A DNA stretch of 6,365 nucleotides from an uncultured Collinsella sp. Its GTDB lineage: Bacteria; Actinomycetota; Coriobacteriia; Coriobacteriales; Coriobacteriaceae. Made by a program: the position numbers and the translations under genes. The notes below the pieces were generated by a model. The model searched no databases, was not told the origin of the DNA, and saw only the letters and a list, made by a program, of their open reading frames with translations. Shown piece by piece: positions 1-5,278 of this stretch. Within the stretch, counting starts at the first letter, position 1. The number at the start of each line of letters is the position of its first letter. The stretch covers positions 1 through 6,365 of the forward strand of contig CABUZF010000070.1 in the NCBI GenBank assembly GCA_902495985.1, written 5' to 3'.

Positions 1-410
1 GAAAAACAAATCCAGGTTAGACCATTACAAATGGTTCGATGTCTGCCCGGATGCGACACTGAAGTGAGTGTCCATCCTCGCAGTATCCGGTTCTCAAGGT
101 GCACGCCCCGCGGCTGATCCGGTCCGACCGGGCCGCGCGGCAAGGAGATATATTGCCAGACCGGAGGGGCCCCGGGGGCGGGAATCCGGTACTCCATATT
201 TTGTTCACAAATGAATAGATCCCTCAGTCGCATCACTGAGGTTAAAACTGAAGCATTGGCTTCTGATATTGGCGATGACCAGCTGGTTTATAGGTGTTAA
301 GGCATCGGTCATCTCTGGAGCGCCACTTTACTCCAAAAGCATCAGCTATTTGTTTCCCGTCGGTAAAAGGCGGGTTTTATTCGCCAAGCGTTCTTATATA
401 TAGATAGATA
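1..410. other. Apparently non-coding stretch, relatively AT-rich, left edge
   Basis: I recognise no gene here. GC by hand count over 201-410 is about 43 %, clearly below the neighbouring genes. Short perfect hairpins occur at 21-35 (ACCAT/ATGGT), 119-131 (CCGGT/ACCGG) and 222-241 (CCTCAGT/ACTGAGG). Two short plus-strand reading frames look mildly protein-like. One enters from the left edge and ends at TGA 65-67 (21 residues, ending DVCPDATLK); it could be the tail of a gene outside the window. The other runs from ATG 211 to TAA 298-300 (29 residues, beginning MNRSLSRITE) but has no Shine-Dalgarno sequence. Neither is supported well enough to call. A minus-strand frame at 17-208 is rich in Pro, Arg and Cys and looks spurious. 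Signature motifs of tmRNA, RNase P, SRP RNA and the common riboswitches were looked for by eye and not found. Confidence 0.6.
356..381 (+). terminator. Possible intrinsic terminator, plus strand
   Basis: The stem CCCGTC (356-361) pairs with GGCGGG (369-374) through one G-U, across a GGTAAAA loop, and is followed directly by TTTTATT. It would stop plus-strand transcription entering from the left edge, which fits a gene tail or small RNA in 1-350. It would also shield the tRNA-tail repeats from that side. No upstream plus-strand gene is confirmed, so its partner is unknown. Confidence 0.5.
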
Positions 411-436
411 CGGGTTCGAACCCGTGCACCGGCAAC

Positions 437-467
437 AAAAAAGACGGCCAACCGAAGTTGACCGTCT
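437..467 (-). terminator. Rho-independent terminator, repeat copy A
   Basis: Read on the minus strand, the stem AGACGGTCAAC pairs with GTTGGCCGTCT over 11 bp around a TTCG tetraloop and runs into six T's (complement of 437-442). One pair is a U-G wobble that becomes a C-A mismatch on the plus strand, so the functional RNA is the minus-strand one. It lies behind only a truncated tRNA tail, so it probably serves as a second stop behind the tRNA-Lys terminator at 616-644. Confidence 0.8.
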
Positions 468-480
468 CAACAATCTTTGG

Positions 481-498
481 GTGGGCCGTCAGGGGTTC
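481..498 (-). pseudogene. Truncated tRNA-Lys 3' end (T-loop half to discriminator)
   Basis: On the minus strand this is GAACCCCTGACGGCCCAC, identical to the 3' part of the intact tRNA-Lys at 657-674. The identity stops at base 498, in the middle of the T-loop TTCGAAC, where the sequence turns into the GC-rich hairpin stretch. At the 3' end the CCA of the intact gene reads CCC. No D-arm or anticodon arm is present, so it cannot make a tRNA. It is a relic of recombination or duplication at the tRNA 3' end. Confidence 0.7.
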
Positions 499-589
499 AG
501 CCTGCTTCGCAGGCGGCCGCTGCGGCGCTTTCGCGCCTTGCGCGCTGCGCTGGCAAACGCTCACGCGTTTCCTCAGCTCCGCGCCCTTT
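499..589. repeat. GC-rich array of short perfect hairpins
   Basis: This spacer between the two tRNA-tail repeats is built of consecutive small inverted repeats. GCCTGC/GCAGGC at 500-514 has a TTC loop, GGCGC/GCGCC at 524-537 has a TTTC loop, and AAACGC/GCGTTT at 555-570 has a TCAC loop; GCGC/GCGC-type pairs lie between them. It is bordered on both sides by a tRNA T-loop sequence (GGGGTTC ending at 498; GGGTTCGAAC starting at 591). Reading frames across it are low-complexity Arg/Ala/Leu strings and are not credible proteins. It resembles REP or MITE-like palindromic DNA, but I cannot assign it to a family from one copy. Confidence 0.65.
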
Positions 590-674
590 CGGGTTCGAAC
601 CCGTGCCGCGGCAACAAAAAAGCGACCAACCGGAGTCGATCGCTTTCTTTTCTATGGTGGGCCGTCAGGGGTTC
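590..674. repeat. Repeat copy B: TTCGAA palindrome, terminator, tRNA-Lys 3' end
   Basis: This is the second copy of the unit described at 411-498. Here the minus-strand tRNA part is the 3' end of the intact tRNA-Lys gene. The left part (590-622) carries a 14-base palindrome, CGGGTTCGAACCCG, and a plus-strand tRNA-like acceptor strand CCGCGGC (606-612) followed by AACA. The corresponding strand in copy A is CACCGGC, so the two differ at two adjacent bases. No 5' half of any plus-strand tRNA is present. Confidence 0.75.
616..644 (-). terminator. Rho-independent terminator of tRNA-Lys
   Basis: On the minus strand the stem AGCGATCGAC pairs with GTTGGTCGCT (10 bp, two of them G-U) around a TCCG loop and is followed by six T's (complement of 616-621). 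It starts about 10 bases after the tRNA CCA end. The wobble pairs would be mismatches on the opposite strand, which fixes the direction. On the plus strand the hairpin is followed by TTTCTTTTCT, so weak termination in that direction is possible. Confidence 0.85.
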
Positions 675-730
675 GAACCCTGGACCTTGGGATTAAAAGT
701 CCCCTGCTCTGCCAGCTGAGCTAACGGCCC
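655..730 (-). tRNA. tRNA-Lys (anticodon TTT, CCA encoded)
   Basis: The minus strand folds as a standard 76-base tRNA. The acceptor pair is GGGCCGT/ACGGCCC, the D-arm is GCTC/GAGC with GG in the loop, the anticodon loop is CTTTTAA, and the T-arm is CAGGG-TTCGAAC-CCCTG. The discriminator base is A (658), and CCA is encoded in the genome (655-657). The anticodon stem GGGGA/TCCCA leaves a G-A mismatch at the outermost pair (27-43); E. coli tRNA-Lys has only a G-U there, so this is tolerable. The anticodon TTT reads AAA and AAG. The gene has its own promoter (740-768) and terminator (616-644). Its 3' tail is duplicated downstream at 481-498. Confidence 0.97.
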
Positions 731-739
731 GCGGGTGGC

Positions 740-768
740 ATTGTACCACGGTCTGGGACTATTCCCAA
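740..768 (-). promoter_or_regulatory. Sigma70-type promoter of tRNA-Lys
   Basis: On the minus strand TTGGGA (763-768) and TACAAT (740-745) are separated by exactly 17 bases, close to the TTGACA/TATAAT consensus. The -10 box ends 9 bases before the tRNA 5' end, so transcription would start at or just before the mature tRNA. The -35 box overlaps the last codons of the aminopeptidase gene, so the tRNA can be expressed on its own even though the two genes are only 28 bases apart. Confidence 0.75.
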
Positions 769-2039
769 CTCCATTGGCCGTTCTGGAAAATCACAACTTC
801 ACGTCCATCAGGCGTAATGCCCGTAATATCGATGTCGTCCGTGCCGATCATAAAATCGACGTGCGTGCTCGAGACGTTAACGCCATGCTCCAGGAGCTCC
901 TCCTTGGACATGTCATACCCACCCTCGATGCATTCGGGGAAACCGACACCTAGCGCGAGATGGCAGCTAGCGTTCTCGTCATAGAGCGTATCGTAGAACA
1001 GAACACCACTTTCGCGGATCGGCGTGTTCTTGGAAATGAGCGCGACCTCTCCCAGGTGAGCAGCGCCCTCGTCAGTATCGATGATACTTGCGAGCGTTGC
1101 CTTGCCCACGCGGGCGTCGTAGTCCACCACGCGGCCGCCCTCGAACTTAATCCAAAAATCTTCGACCTTATTGCCGTGATGGATGAGCGGCATGGCCGAG
1201 TACACGATACCGTCGGCGCGCATGCGATCGGGCGAAGTGAAGACTTCCTCGGTGGGAATGTTGGGGAAGAAGGGGTGCCCATCGGGCGTCTTGCCCTTGC
1301 CGCCGGCCCACTCGTGACCTTTCGTCATGCCAATCGTCAGATCGGTTCCATTTGCCGCGTTGTAATGCAGGTAGTCGAAACGATTGTCGTTCAGGAAACG
1401 CAGGTTCTTTTCGAATGCGGCGTCATGGAGTTCCCAGTCGCTCTCTGGGTCCTGGCCATCGGCGCGCGCGGTGTGCAGAATCGCATTCCACAGCTTATAG
1501 ATTGCAACCTCATCGGCGTCTCCCGGGAACACCTCGTGCGCCCAAGCCACGACCGGAGCGCCGGCGATGCACCACGGATTGATGTTGTAATCCAGTCCAC
1601 GGCGGAAAACTTTGCACTGCGTATTCCTCGCCTTTGATGCCGCGGCCGGCTTGGCTGGATCGATGCCCTTGAGGGCCGCAGGATCCGCACCCTCGATAAA
1701 GACAAAGCAGGCACCATCCTGGGCCAAGGAATCCAGCTGCATGCGCTTCCACTCGGGCGTCTGCTCAAAATAGCTTTTCTCGACATGCTCGTACGTGAGC
1801 CTCGTCACGGCATCATCGGCCCAAATGACCGTCACGTGGCCGGCGCCGGCAGCATAGGCCTCCGCGACCACCACGCGCGCAAACGGCGCGCACTCGACCG
1901 GAGACTGAACGACGACCTCCTGGCCGGGCTTGACGTTTACGCCCTTGCGGACGACCAGACGCGCGTAGTTTTTAATCTTGGGCTCCAGGGCCTTCATGCC
2001 CTCCAGAGCCTCTTCGACCGTCAGGGCAGCTCGAATCAT
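759..2039 (-). CDS. M29-family metallo-aminopeptidase (AmpS/PepS/AmpT type)
   Basis: A 426-residue cytoplasmic metallopeptidase predicted to remove N-terminal residues from peptides using two divalent metal ions. Known AmpT ligand positions map onto this protein with the same spacing: Glu265 (IPTEE), Glu331 (HLGE), His360 (ENASCHLALG), His393 and Asp395 (STHVDF). Other family hallmarks are GMTKGHEWAGG near 237-247 and FYDTLYDENASCHLALG near 348-364. Where I remember a conserved Tyr in the family (seven residues after the first His), this protein has Phe367 (GVGFPE). No signal peptide or membrane helix is seen, and the length is usual for the family (about 410-430). I chose ATG 2039 over ATG 2051 because GGAG at 2046-2049 lies 6 bases before it; GGAG would fall at the upstream ATG itself. 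No clear promoter is visible between the upstream terminator and the start, so expression may depend on read-through. The tRNA-Lys gene follows directly. Confidence 0.93.
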   Translation of the reverse strand: MIRAALTVEEALEGMKALEPKIKNYARLVVRKGVNVKPGQEVVVQSPVECAPFARVVVAEAYAAGAGHVTVIWADDAVTRLTYEHVEKSYFEQTPEWKRMQLDSLAQDGACFVFIEGADPAALKGIDPAKPAAASKARNTQCKVFRRGLDYNINPWCIAGAPVVAWAHEVFPGDADEVAIYKLWNAILHTARADGQDPESDWELHDAAFEKNLRFLNDNRFDYLHYNAANGTDLTIGMTKGHEWAGGKGKTPDGHPFFPNIPTEEVFTSPDRMRADGIVYSAMPLIHHGNKVEDFWIKFEGGRVVDYDARVGKATLASIIDTDEGAAHLGEVALISKNTPIRESGVLFYDTLYDENASCHLALGVGFPECIEGGYDMSKEELLEHGVNVSSTHVDFMIGTDDIDITGITPDGREVVIFQNGQWSWE

Positions 2040-2045
2040 GTGCCA

Positions 2046-2049
2046 CTCC
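2046..2049 (-). promoter_or_regulatory. Shine-Dalgarno site deciding the aminopeptidase start
   Basis: GGAG on the minus strand sits 6 bases before ATG 2039 and overlaps the in-frame ATG at 2049-2051. The spacing favours initiation at 2039, four codons later than the longest reading frame. Confidence 0.65.
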
Positions 2050-2066
2050 ATCTATCTATAGAACAG

Positions 2067-2098
2067 TAAAAAGGCGCGCCGCAAAAACGACGCGCCTT
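2067..2098 (-). terminator. Strong rho-independent terminator after purC operon
   Basis: On the minus strand AAGGCGCGTC pairs with GGCGCGCCTT (10 bp with one U-G) around GTTTTTGC, followed by TTTTTA. It lies about 30 bases after the stop of the membrane-protein gene and about 28 bases before the aminopeptidase start, so it separates the purC pair from the peptidase. The plus-strand version has an internal C-A mismatch and lacks a good T-run, so it is directional. Confidence 0.85.
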
Positions 2099-2128
2099 AT
2101 ATCTTAGCGATAAGTATGTATGCAAACG

Positions 2129-2704
2129 CTACTTCTTCTTGGAGTCCTTCTTGTCCTCCTCGGCAGCCGCGCGCTCAATAAGAGCGTTGAGCTTGTTCTC
2201 GGACATGCCCTCGGCCTGCGCGCGGTACATGTTGCGCAAGGGACGAATACGAGCGAAGTCATAGATAAAGTCGCCCAAAATGATGACGTAGGACAAAACA
2301 ATGCCGACCATCTGGACAGGGCTGGACACCATGCCAGCGGGAGCGAAGTACAGCGAGGCCCAAATTGCCACGACGAGCACCATGCCAATGGCGAGCACAA
2401 TCCACCAGATGCGACGGCGCTTGGTGTAGTCCTCGTCCTGCTTGAGGAGGATATTCGACACCGTATAGATGCGGTCCTCCTTGGCGCGCTGCTTAGCCTT
2501 GCGGGCGCGCTTCTCCTCTTTAGAGAGGCCCTCGAGGTTCTCGCCCTTCTCGAGCTCTTTGCGGCGTGCCTTAGACGAAGCCGGCACGACGCGAACGGAG
2601 CTCGCTGCTTGGCGGGCGGGCTTAGCAGATGCGGCAGACTTGCGCGCAACCCCGGTAACTTCGTGGGATTGCGTGCGCTTGTTCGTGGCGCTACGGGTAC
2701 TCAC
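2129..2704 (-). CDS. Small two-helix membrane protein, function unknown
   Basis: A 191-residue protein I do not recognise. Residues 1-98 are hydrophilic and very basic, with Ala/Ser/Lys-rich low complexity to about 45 and then a Lys/Glu/Arg stretch (about 46-78) likely to be helical or coiled coil. Two membrane helices follow, at about 99-121 (starting IWWIVLAIGM) and 131-152 (starting QMVGIVLSYV), joined by a short loop. The tail from 153 ends in a highly charged EEDKKDSKKK. With both ends basic, both termini are probably cytoplasmic. The start is a GTG that directly abuts the purC TAA. AAGGAG at 2714-2719, inside the last purC codons, lies 9 bases upstream, which points to translational coupling and one transcript with purC. 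A terminator follows at 2067-2098. The purC link may simply be shared expression; nothing in the sequence suggests an enzyme. Confidence 0.85.
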   Translation of the reverse strand: MSTRSATNKRTQSHEVTGVARKSAASAKPARQAASSVRVVPASSKARRKELEKGENLEGLSKEEKRARKAKQRAKEDRIYTVSNILLKQDEDYTKRRRIWWIVLAIGMVLVVAIWASLYFAPAGMVSSPVQMVGIVLSYVIILGDFIYDFARIRPLRNMYRAQAEGMSENKLNALIERAAAEEDKKDSKKK

Positions 2705-3592
2705 TTATGCGTTCTCCTTCATGCTTGTGAACTGGGAGCCCGTGATGATCTGGAAGGCCTCGCGATAGCGCTCGGACGTGCCATCGATGACCTCGGCGGG
2801 CAGATGCGGGGTCTCCCCCGTCATATCCCAGTTGGCCTTGAGCCAATTGCGGACGAATTGCTTGTCGTAGCTAGGCTGGATCTTGCCCTCCTCGTAGCTG
2901 GCAGCAGGCCAGAAACGGCTGGAGTCGGGCGTGAGGCACTCGTCGATCAGCGTGACCTTGCCATCAATAACACCAAACTCGAACTTGGTGTCGGCAATGA
3001 TGATGCCACGGGTCGCGGCGTACTCGGCGGCAGCCTTGTAGATCTTGAGGGAAAGGTCGCGAATCTGCGTGGCGATGTCCTCGCCCACGATCTCGCAGCA
3101 ACGCTCGAACGAGATGTTCTCGTCGTGGTCACCGATCTCGGCCTTCGTGGACGGCGTGAACAGCGGCTCAGGAAGCTTGGAAGCCTCGGTCAGGCCCTCA
3201 GGCAGCTGGATGCCGCAGACGGTGCCGTTCTCGTCGTAGGTCTTCTTGCCCGAACCGGTCAGATAGCCGCGGACGATGCACTCGATAGGAATCGTCTGGG
3301 CCTTCTTAACCAGCATGGCACGGCCAGCGAGGTAGTCACGATACTCAGCAAACTCCTCGGGGAAATCCGCCGGGTCGATGGAAACGAGATGGTTGGGGAC
3401 GATGTCGGCAAACTTATCGAACCAGAATGCCGAGATGCGATTGAGTACCTCTCCCTTAAACGGAATCTCGTCGGGAAGAATGAAGTCGAACGCAGAAATG
3501 CGGTCGGTGGCGACCATCAGCAGGTTTTCACCGGCATCGTAAATATCACGAACCTTGCCACGAGAATCCGGACGACGCTCCATCGTTGTCAC
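2705..3592 (-). CDS. purC: Phosphoribosylaminoimidazole-succinocarboxamide synthase (SAICAR synthetase)
   Basis: This enzyme joins aspartate to CAIR using ATP to give SAICAR in de novo purine synthesis, in the cytoplasm. The 295-residue protein carries the family landmarks in order: the ATP-site GKVRDIYD (12-19) and VATDRISAFDFIL (27-39), then the signature regions IECIVRGYLTGSGKKTYD (103-120), DTKFEFG (201-207) and DECLTPDSSRFWPA (217-230). The length fits the longer, roughly 300-residue form of the family rather than the roughly 240-residue Bacillus/E. coli form. The longest frame begins at GTG 3601, but its AAGGA would touch that codon. GTG 3592 has AAGGAG (3601-3606) 8 bases upstream, so I use it; ATG 3583 is a less well-spaced alternative. 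No other pur gene is in the window. A membrane-protein gene follows without a gap. Confidence 0.96.
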   Translation of the reverse strand: MTTMERRPDSRGKVRDIYDAGENLLMVATDRISAFDFILPDEIPFKGEVLNRISAFWFDKFADIVPNHLVSIDPADFPEEFAEYRDYLAGRAMLVKKAQTIPIECIVRGYLTGSGKKTYDENGTVCGIQLPEGLTEASKLPEPLFTPSTKAEIGDHDENISFERCCEIVGEDIATQIRDLSLKIYKAAAEYAATRGIIIADTKFEFGVIDGKVTLIDECLTPDSSRFWPAASYEEGKIQPSYDKQFVRNWLKANWDMTGETPHLPAEVIDGTSERYREAFQIITGSQFTSMKENA

Positions 3593-3600
3593 GTGAGTCA

Positions 3601-3606
3601 CTCCTT
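3601..3606 (-). promoter_or_regulatory. Shine-Dalgarno site deciding the purC start
   Basis: A perfect AAGGAG on the minus strand, 8 bases before GTG 3592. It overlaps the GTG at 3601, which therefore cannot be the start it serves. Confidence 0.75.
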
Positions 3607-3613
3607 ACCTAAA

Positions 3614-3643
3614 TACGACAGAAATGCGGGTTCTTTCCCGCAT
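3614..3643 (-). terminator. Probable terminator between sensor kinase and purC
   Basis: On the minus strand ATGCGGG pairs perfectly with CCCGCAT across AAAGAA, followed by the U-containing but interrupted TTCTGTCGTATTT. It lies about 60 bases after the kinase stop and about 30 bases before the purC start. It may end the kinase operon inefficiently or, being in the purC leader, act as an attenuator-like hairpin. No convincing purC promoter was found around it. Confidence 0.5.
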
Positions 3644-3701
3644 GTTTTCGCAAACTCGGAGCGGCAGAGACGCAGCCCCTCCTTCACCGAATAGCGAAAA
3701 G

Positions 3702-5267
3702 CTAGTGCTCCATTGTAGTAGATGCCGCGTCTGCCGTGTGCTCGCGGGGCAGATGAATTGTAAAAGTCGTACCCTTTCCAAGCTCCGACTCCACGGATAT
3801 GTAGCCATGGTGACGCTCGACGATCTGCTTGGTCACGGCGAGGCCAACGCCCAGGCCGCCAGCTTCGCGGGCGCGGCTGGCATCGGCGCGCCAAAACCGC
3901 CCGAAGATGCGCGACAGATCGTCCTTGGCAATACCGATGCCGGTATCAGAAACGGCAATGCTGACGTGCTTGCGGTCACTGAGCACCGACACCACGACCC
4001 AACCGCCCTCGGGGGTGTAGCGCATGGCGTTGCTCATGAGGTTGATAACACATTGCGTGATCATGTCGGGATCGGCCTCGACGACATCGTCGTGACCCTG
4101 GGTCTCGTCCGCAAAACGCAGGCGCAGATCGCGGTCGACAAACAGGCGCTCCTGGGCATTGACGATGGAACGCACGAAAGGAACCATGTCCACCGGCTCA
4201 AGGTTGAGCGGAGCCGCGCTGTTTTCCATGCGCGACAGGTCGAGCATCTGCTGCACCAGACGAGCCAAGCGACGCGTCTCGGAAGCAACGGTCTCCAAAT
4301 GCTCATCGTCGGTGGGATACACGCCATCCTGCATGGCCTCGACCGTTGCAAGCATGGCCATGAGCGGCGTGCGCAGCTCGTGTGCAACGTCTGAGGTCAG
4401 GCGCTTCTCGTGTTTCATATCCTTCTCGAGCGAAGTGGCCATCTCATCGAAGGTCTCTCCCAGCTGATCGATTTCGTCATCGCCGCGCAAGCCCGTACGA
4501 GCGGACAAATCGCCGTCGCGAATCTGCTTGGCGGTGCTGGTAATACGATGAATCGGCTTGGTGAGCATGCGCGACACGAACGATCCGATAACAACCGAGA
4601 TGCAGACCGCAACAACCGCGGCAAGGGCCATGGCGTTAAAGGTCTTCTCCCTAAACGCAGAATCTGCCTTGGTGAGCAGGGCGTCGGAGCCGATGGCCCA
4701 TAGCTTTACCTGTCCGACATGTTCGCCAGAGGACGTAACGATTTCGACGTTGGCAACGCTATCGGAGTCGGTGGGCGCTGACGAGACCGGGCTATGCGAG
4801 GCCTTTTTACCGCTCGAGCTGCTCGACGGCGATTCGCTCTCGCGTACATCGGCGGTCGCGCTTGCCGAGGGCCAGGAATCGTCATAAACGATCACGCCCT
4901 TTTTATTGACGACCTGCATACCCAGATCGTCGGAAACCAAACTCGACGTTGCAACCGTGCGCAGTTCCCCCGCGGTCCAAGAGCCGTTTTCCTCATATGA
5001 GGTTGCCAACTTCTCGGCAGCGGAATTTGCGATTTCGACGATATTGGAGCGCGTGTAATCCGAAAAGACCGTGCCCCACACAACAGAGACAACGCCCACC
5101 AGCACCAATACCGTCATGAGCGATGTCAGAGCAAAAGCAAGTGCCATGCGCGAGGGATAGCTCATCGTTGGCCGTGAATCGGAACGAGGCGTGTTCCAAC
5201 TAGCCTTGGAACCCGCCTCGCTCTCCTGCTTGTGCTTTTGTCCGATTTCAAAGCGCGCAGGTGTCAT
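3702..5267 (-). CDS. Two-component sensor histidine kinase with HAMP domain
   Basis: A 521-residue membrane kinase, partner of the response regulator just upstream. In order: a hydrophilic cytoplasmic tail (1-38), membrane helix 1 (about 41-66), an extracytoplasmic sensor region (about 67-208), membrane helix 2 (about 211-231), HAMP (about 232-284), the phosphoacceptor H-box DVAHELRTPL with His296, the N-box NLMSNAMRYTP (409-419), the G1 box DTGIGI (441-446), the F-box FGRFWR (455-460) and the G2 box GLGVGLAVTK (471-480). All catalytic motifs are intact. The sensor region holds a Ser-rich low-complexity stretch (about 143-165), probably a flexible linker, and matches no sensor fold I recognise. 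ATG 5267 has a weak AGGGA 8 bases upstream and lies 11 bases after the regulator stop, so the two are co-transcribed. The core resembles BaeS-like kinases of cell-envelope stress systems; the signal cannot be told from sequence. Confidence 0.95.
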   Translation of the reverse strand: MTPARFEIGQKHKQESEAGSKASWNTPRSDSRPTMSYPSRMALAFALTSLMTVLVLVGVVSVVWGTVFSDYTRSNIVEIANSAAEKLATSYEENGSWTAGELRTVATSSLVSDDLGMQVVNKKGVIVYDDSWPSASATADVRESESPSSSSSGKKASHSPVSSAPTDSDSVANVEIVTSSGEHVGQVKLWAIGSDALLTKADSAFREKTFNAMALAAVVAVCISVVIGSFVSRMLTKPIHRITSTAKQIRDGDLSARTGLRGDDEIDQLGETFDEMATSLEKDMKHEKRLTSDVAHELRTPLMAMLATVEAMQDGVYPTDDEHLETVASETRRLARLVQQMLDLSRMENSAAPLNLEPVDMVPFVRSIVNAQERLFVDRDLRLRFADETQGHDDVVEADPDMITQCVINLMSNAMRYTPEGGWVVVSVLSDRKHVSIAVSDTGIGIAKDDLSRIFGRFWRADASRAREAGGLGVGLAVTKQIVERHHGYISVESELGKGTTFTIHLPREHTADAASTTMEH

Positions 5268-5278
5268 ATGTGATTTCC

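Larger units (their letters stand above)
411..498. repeat. Repeat copy A: TTCGAA palindrome, terminator, tRNA-Lys 3' tail
   Basis: This block has the same order of parts as copy B at 590-674. Bases 411-443 match 590-622 at 31 of 33 positions, and 480-498 match 656-674 exactly over 19 bases. The middle, a terminator hairpin, has the same architecture but a diverged stem. It begins with a 16-base perfect palindrome (410-425, ACGGGTTCGAACCCGT) centred on TTCGAA. Read on the plus strand, 415-433 resembles the T-loop and 3' acceptor strand of a tRNA (CACCGGC at 427-433). Read on the minus strand, 481-498 is the 3' end of tRNA-Lys. The unit therefore looks like two converging tRNA 3' tails sharing a terminator. 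Whether it is a duplication product, an att remnant or a dispersed repeat family cannot be settled from this window. Confidence 0.75.

Noticed and set aside
118..210. Collagen-like GPTGPRG in a plus-strand frame
   Set aside because: Only two triplets, arising from GC-rich sequence in a frame with no start site. There is no extended Gly-X-Y repeat.
211..300. 29-codon plus-strand ORF (MNRSLSRITE…)
   Set aside because: No Shine-Dalgarno sequence precedes the ATG, its 5' part overlaps a perfect hairpin (222-241), and I recognise no family. It is kept as a remark in the region entry only.
398..410. TATAGATAGAT motif, also present near 2050-2060 on the other strand
   Set aside because: A short AT-rich tetranucleotide repeat shared by chance. 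There is no flanking similarity.
424..724. Three overlapping plus-strand reading frames of 80-90 codons across the tRNA-tail repeats
   Set aside because: They run antisense through tRNA-Lys, its terminator and the hairpin array. Phrases such as VGRQGFEPWTLGLK are the usual translation of a tRNA in reverse and are a known annotation artefact type.
960..1637. A 225-codon plus-strand open frame
   Set aside because: It is the antisense shadow of the M29 aminopeptidase, whose metal-site motifs are on the minus strand.
2120..3694. A 524-codon plus-strand open frame
   Set aside because: It lies antisense to purC and the membrane-protein gene. Both of those have clear motifs or membrane helices and SD sites, and the plus frame is a product of GC-rich codon use with a Leu/Val/Asp/Arg-heavy composition and no known domain.
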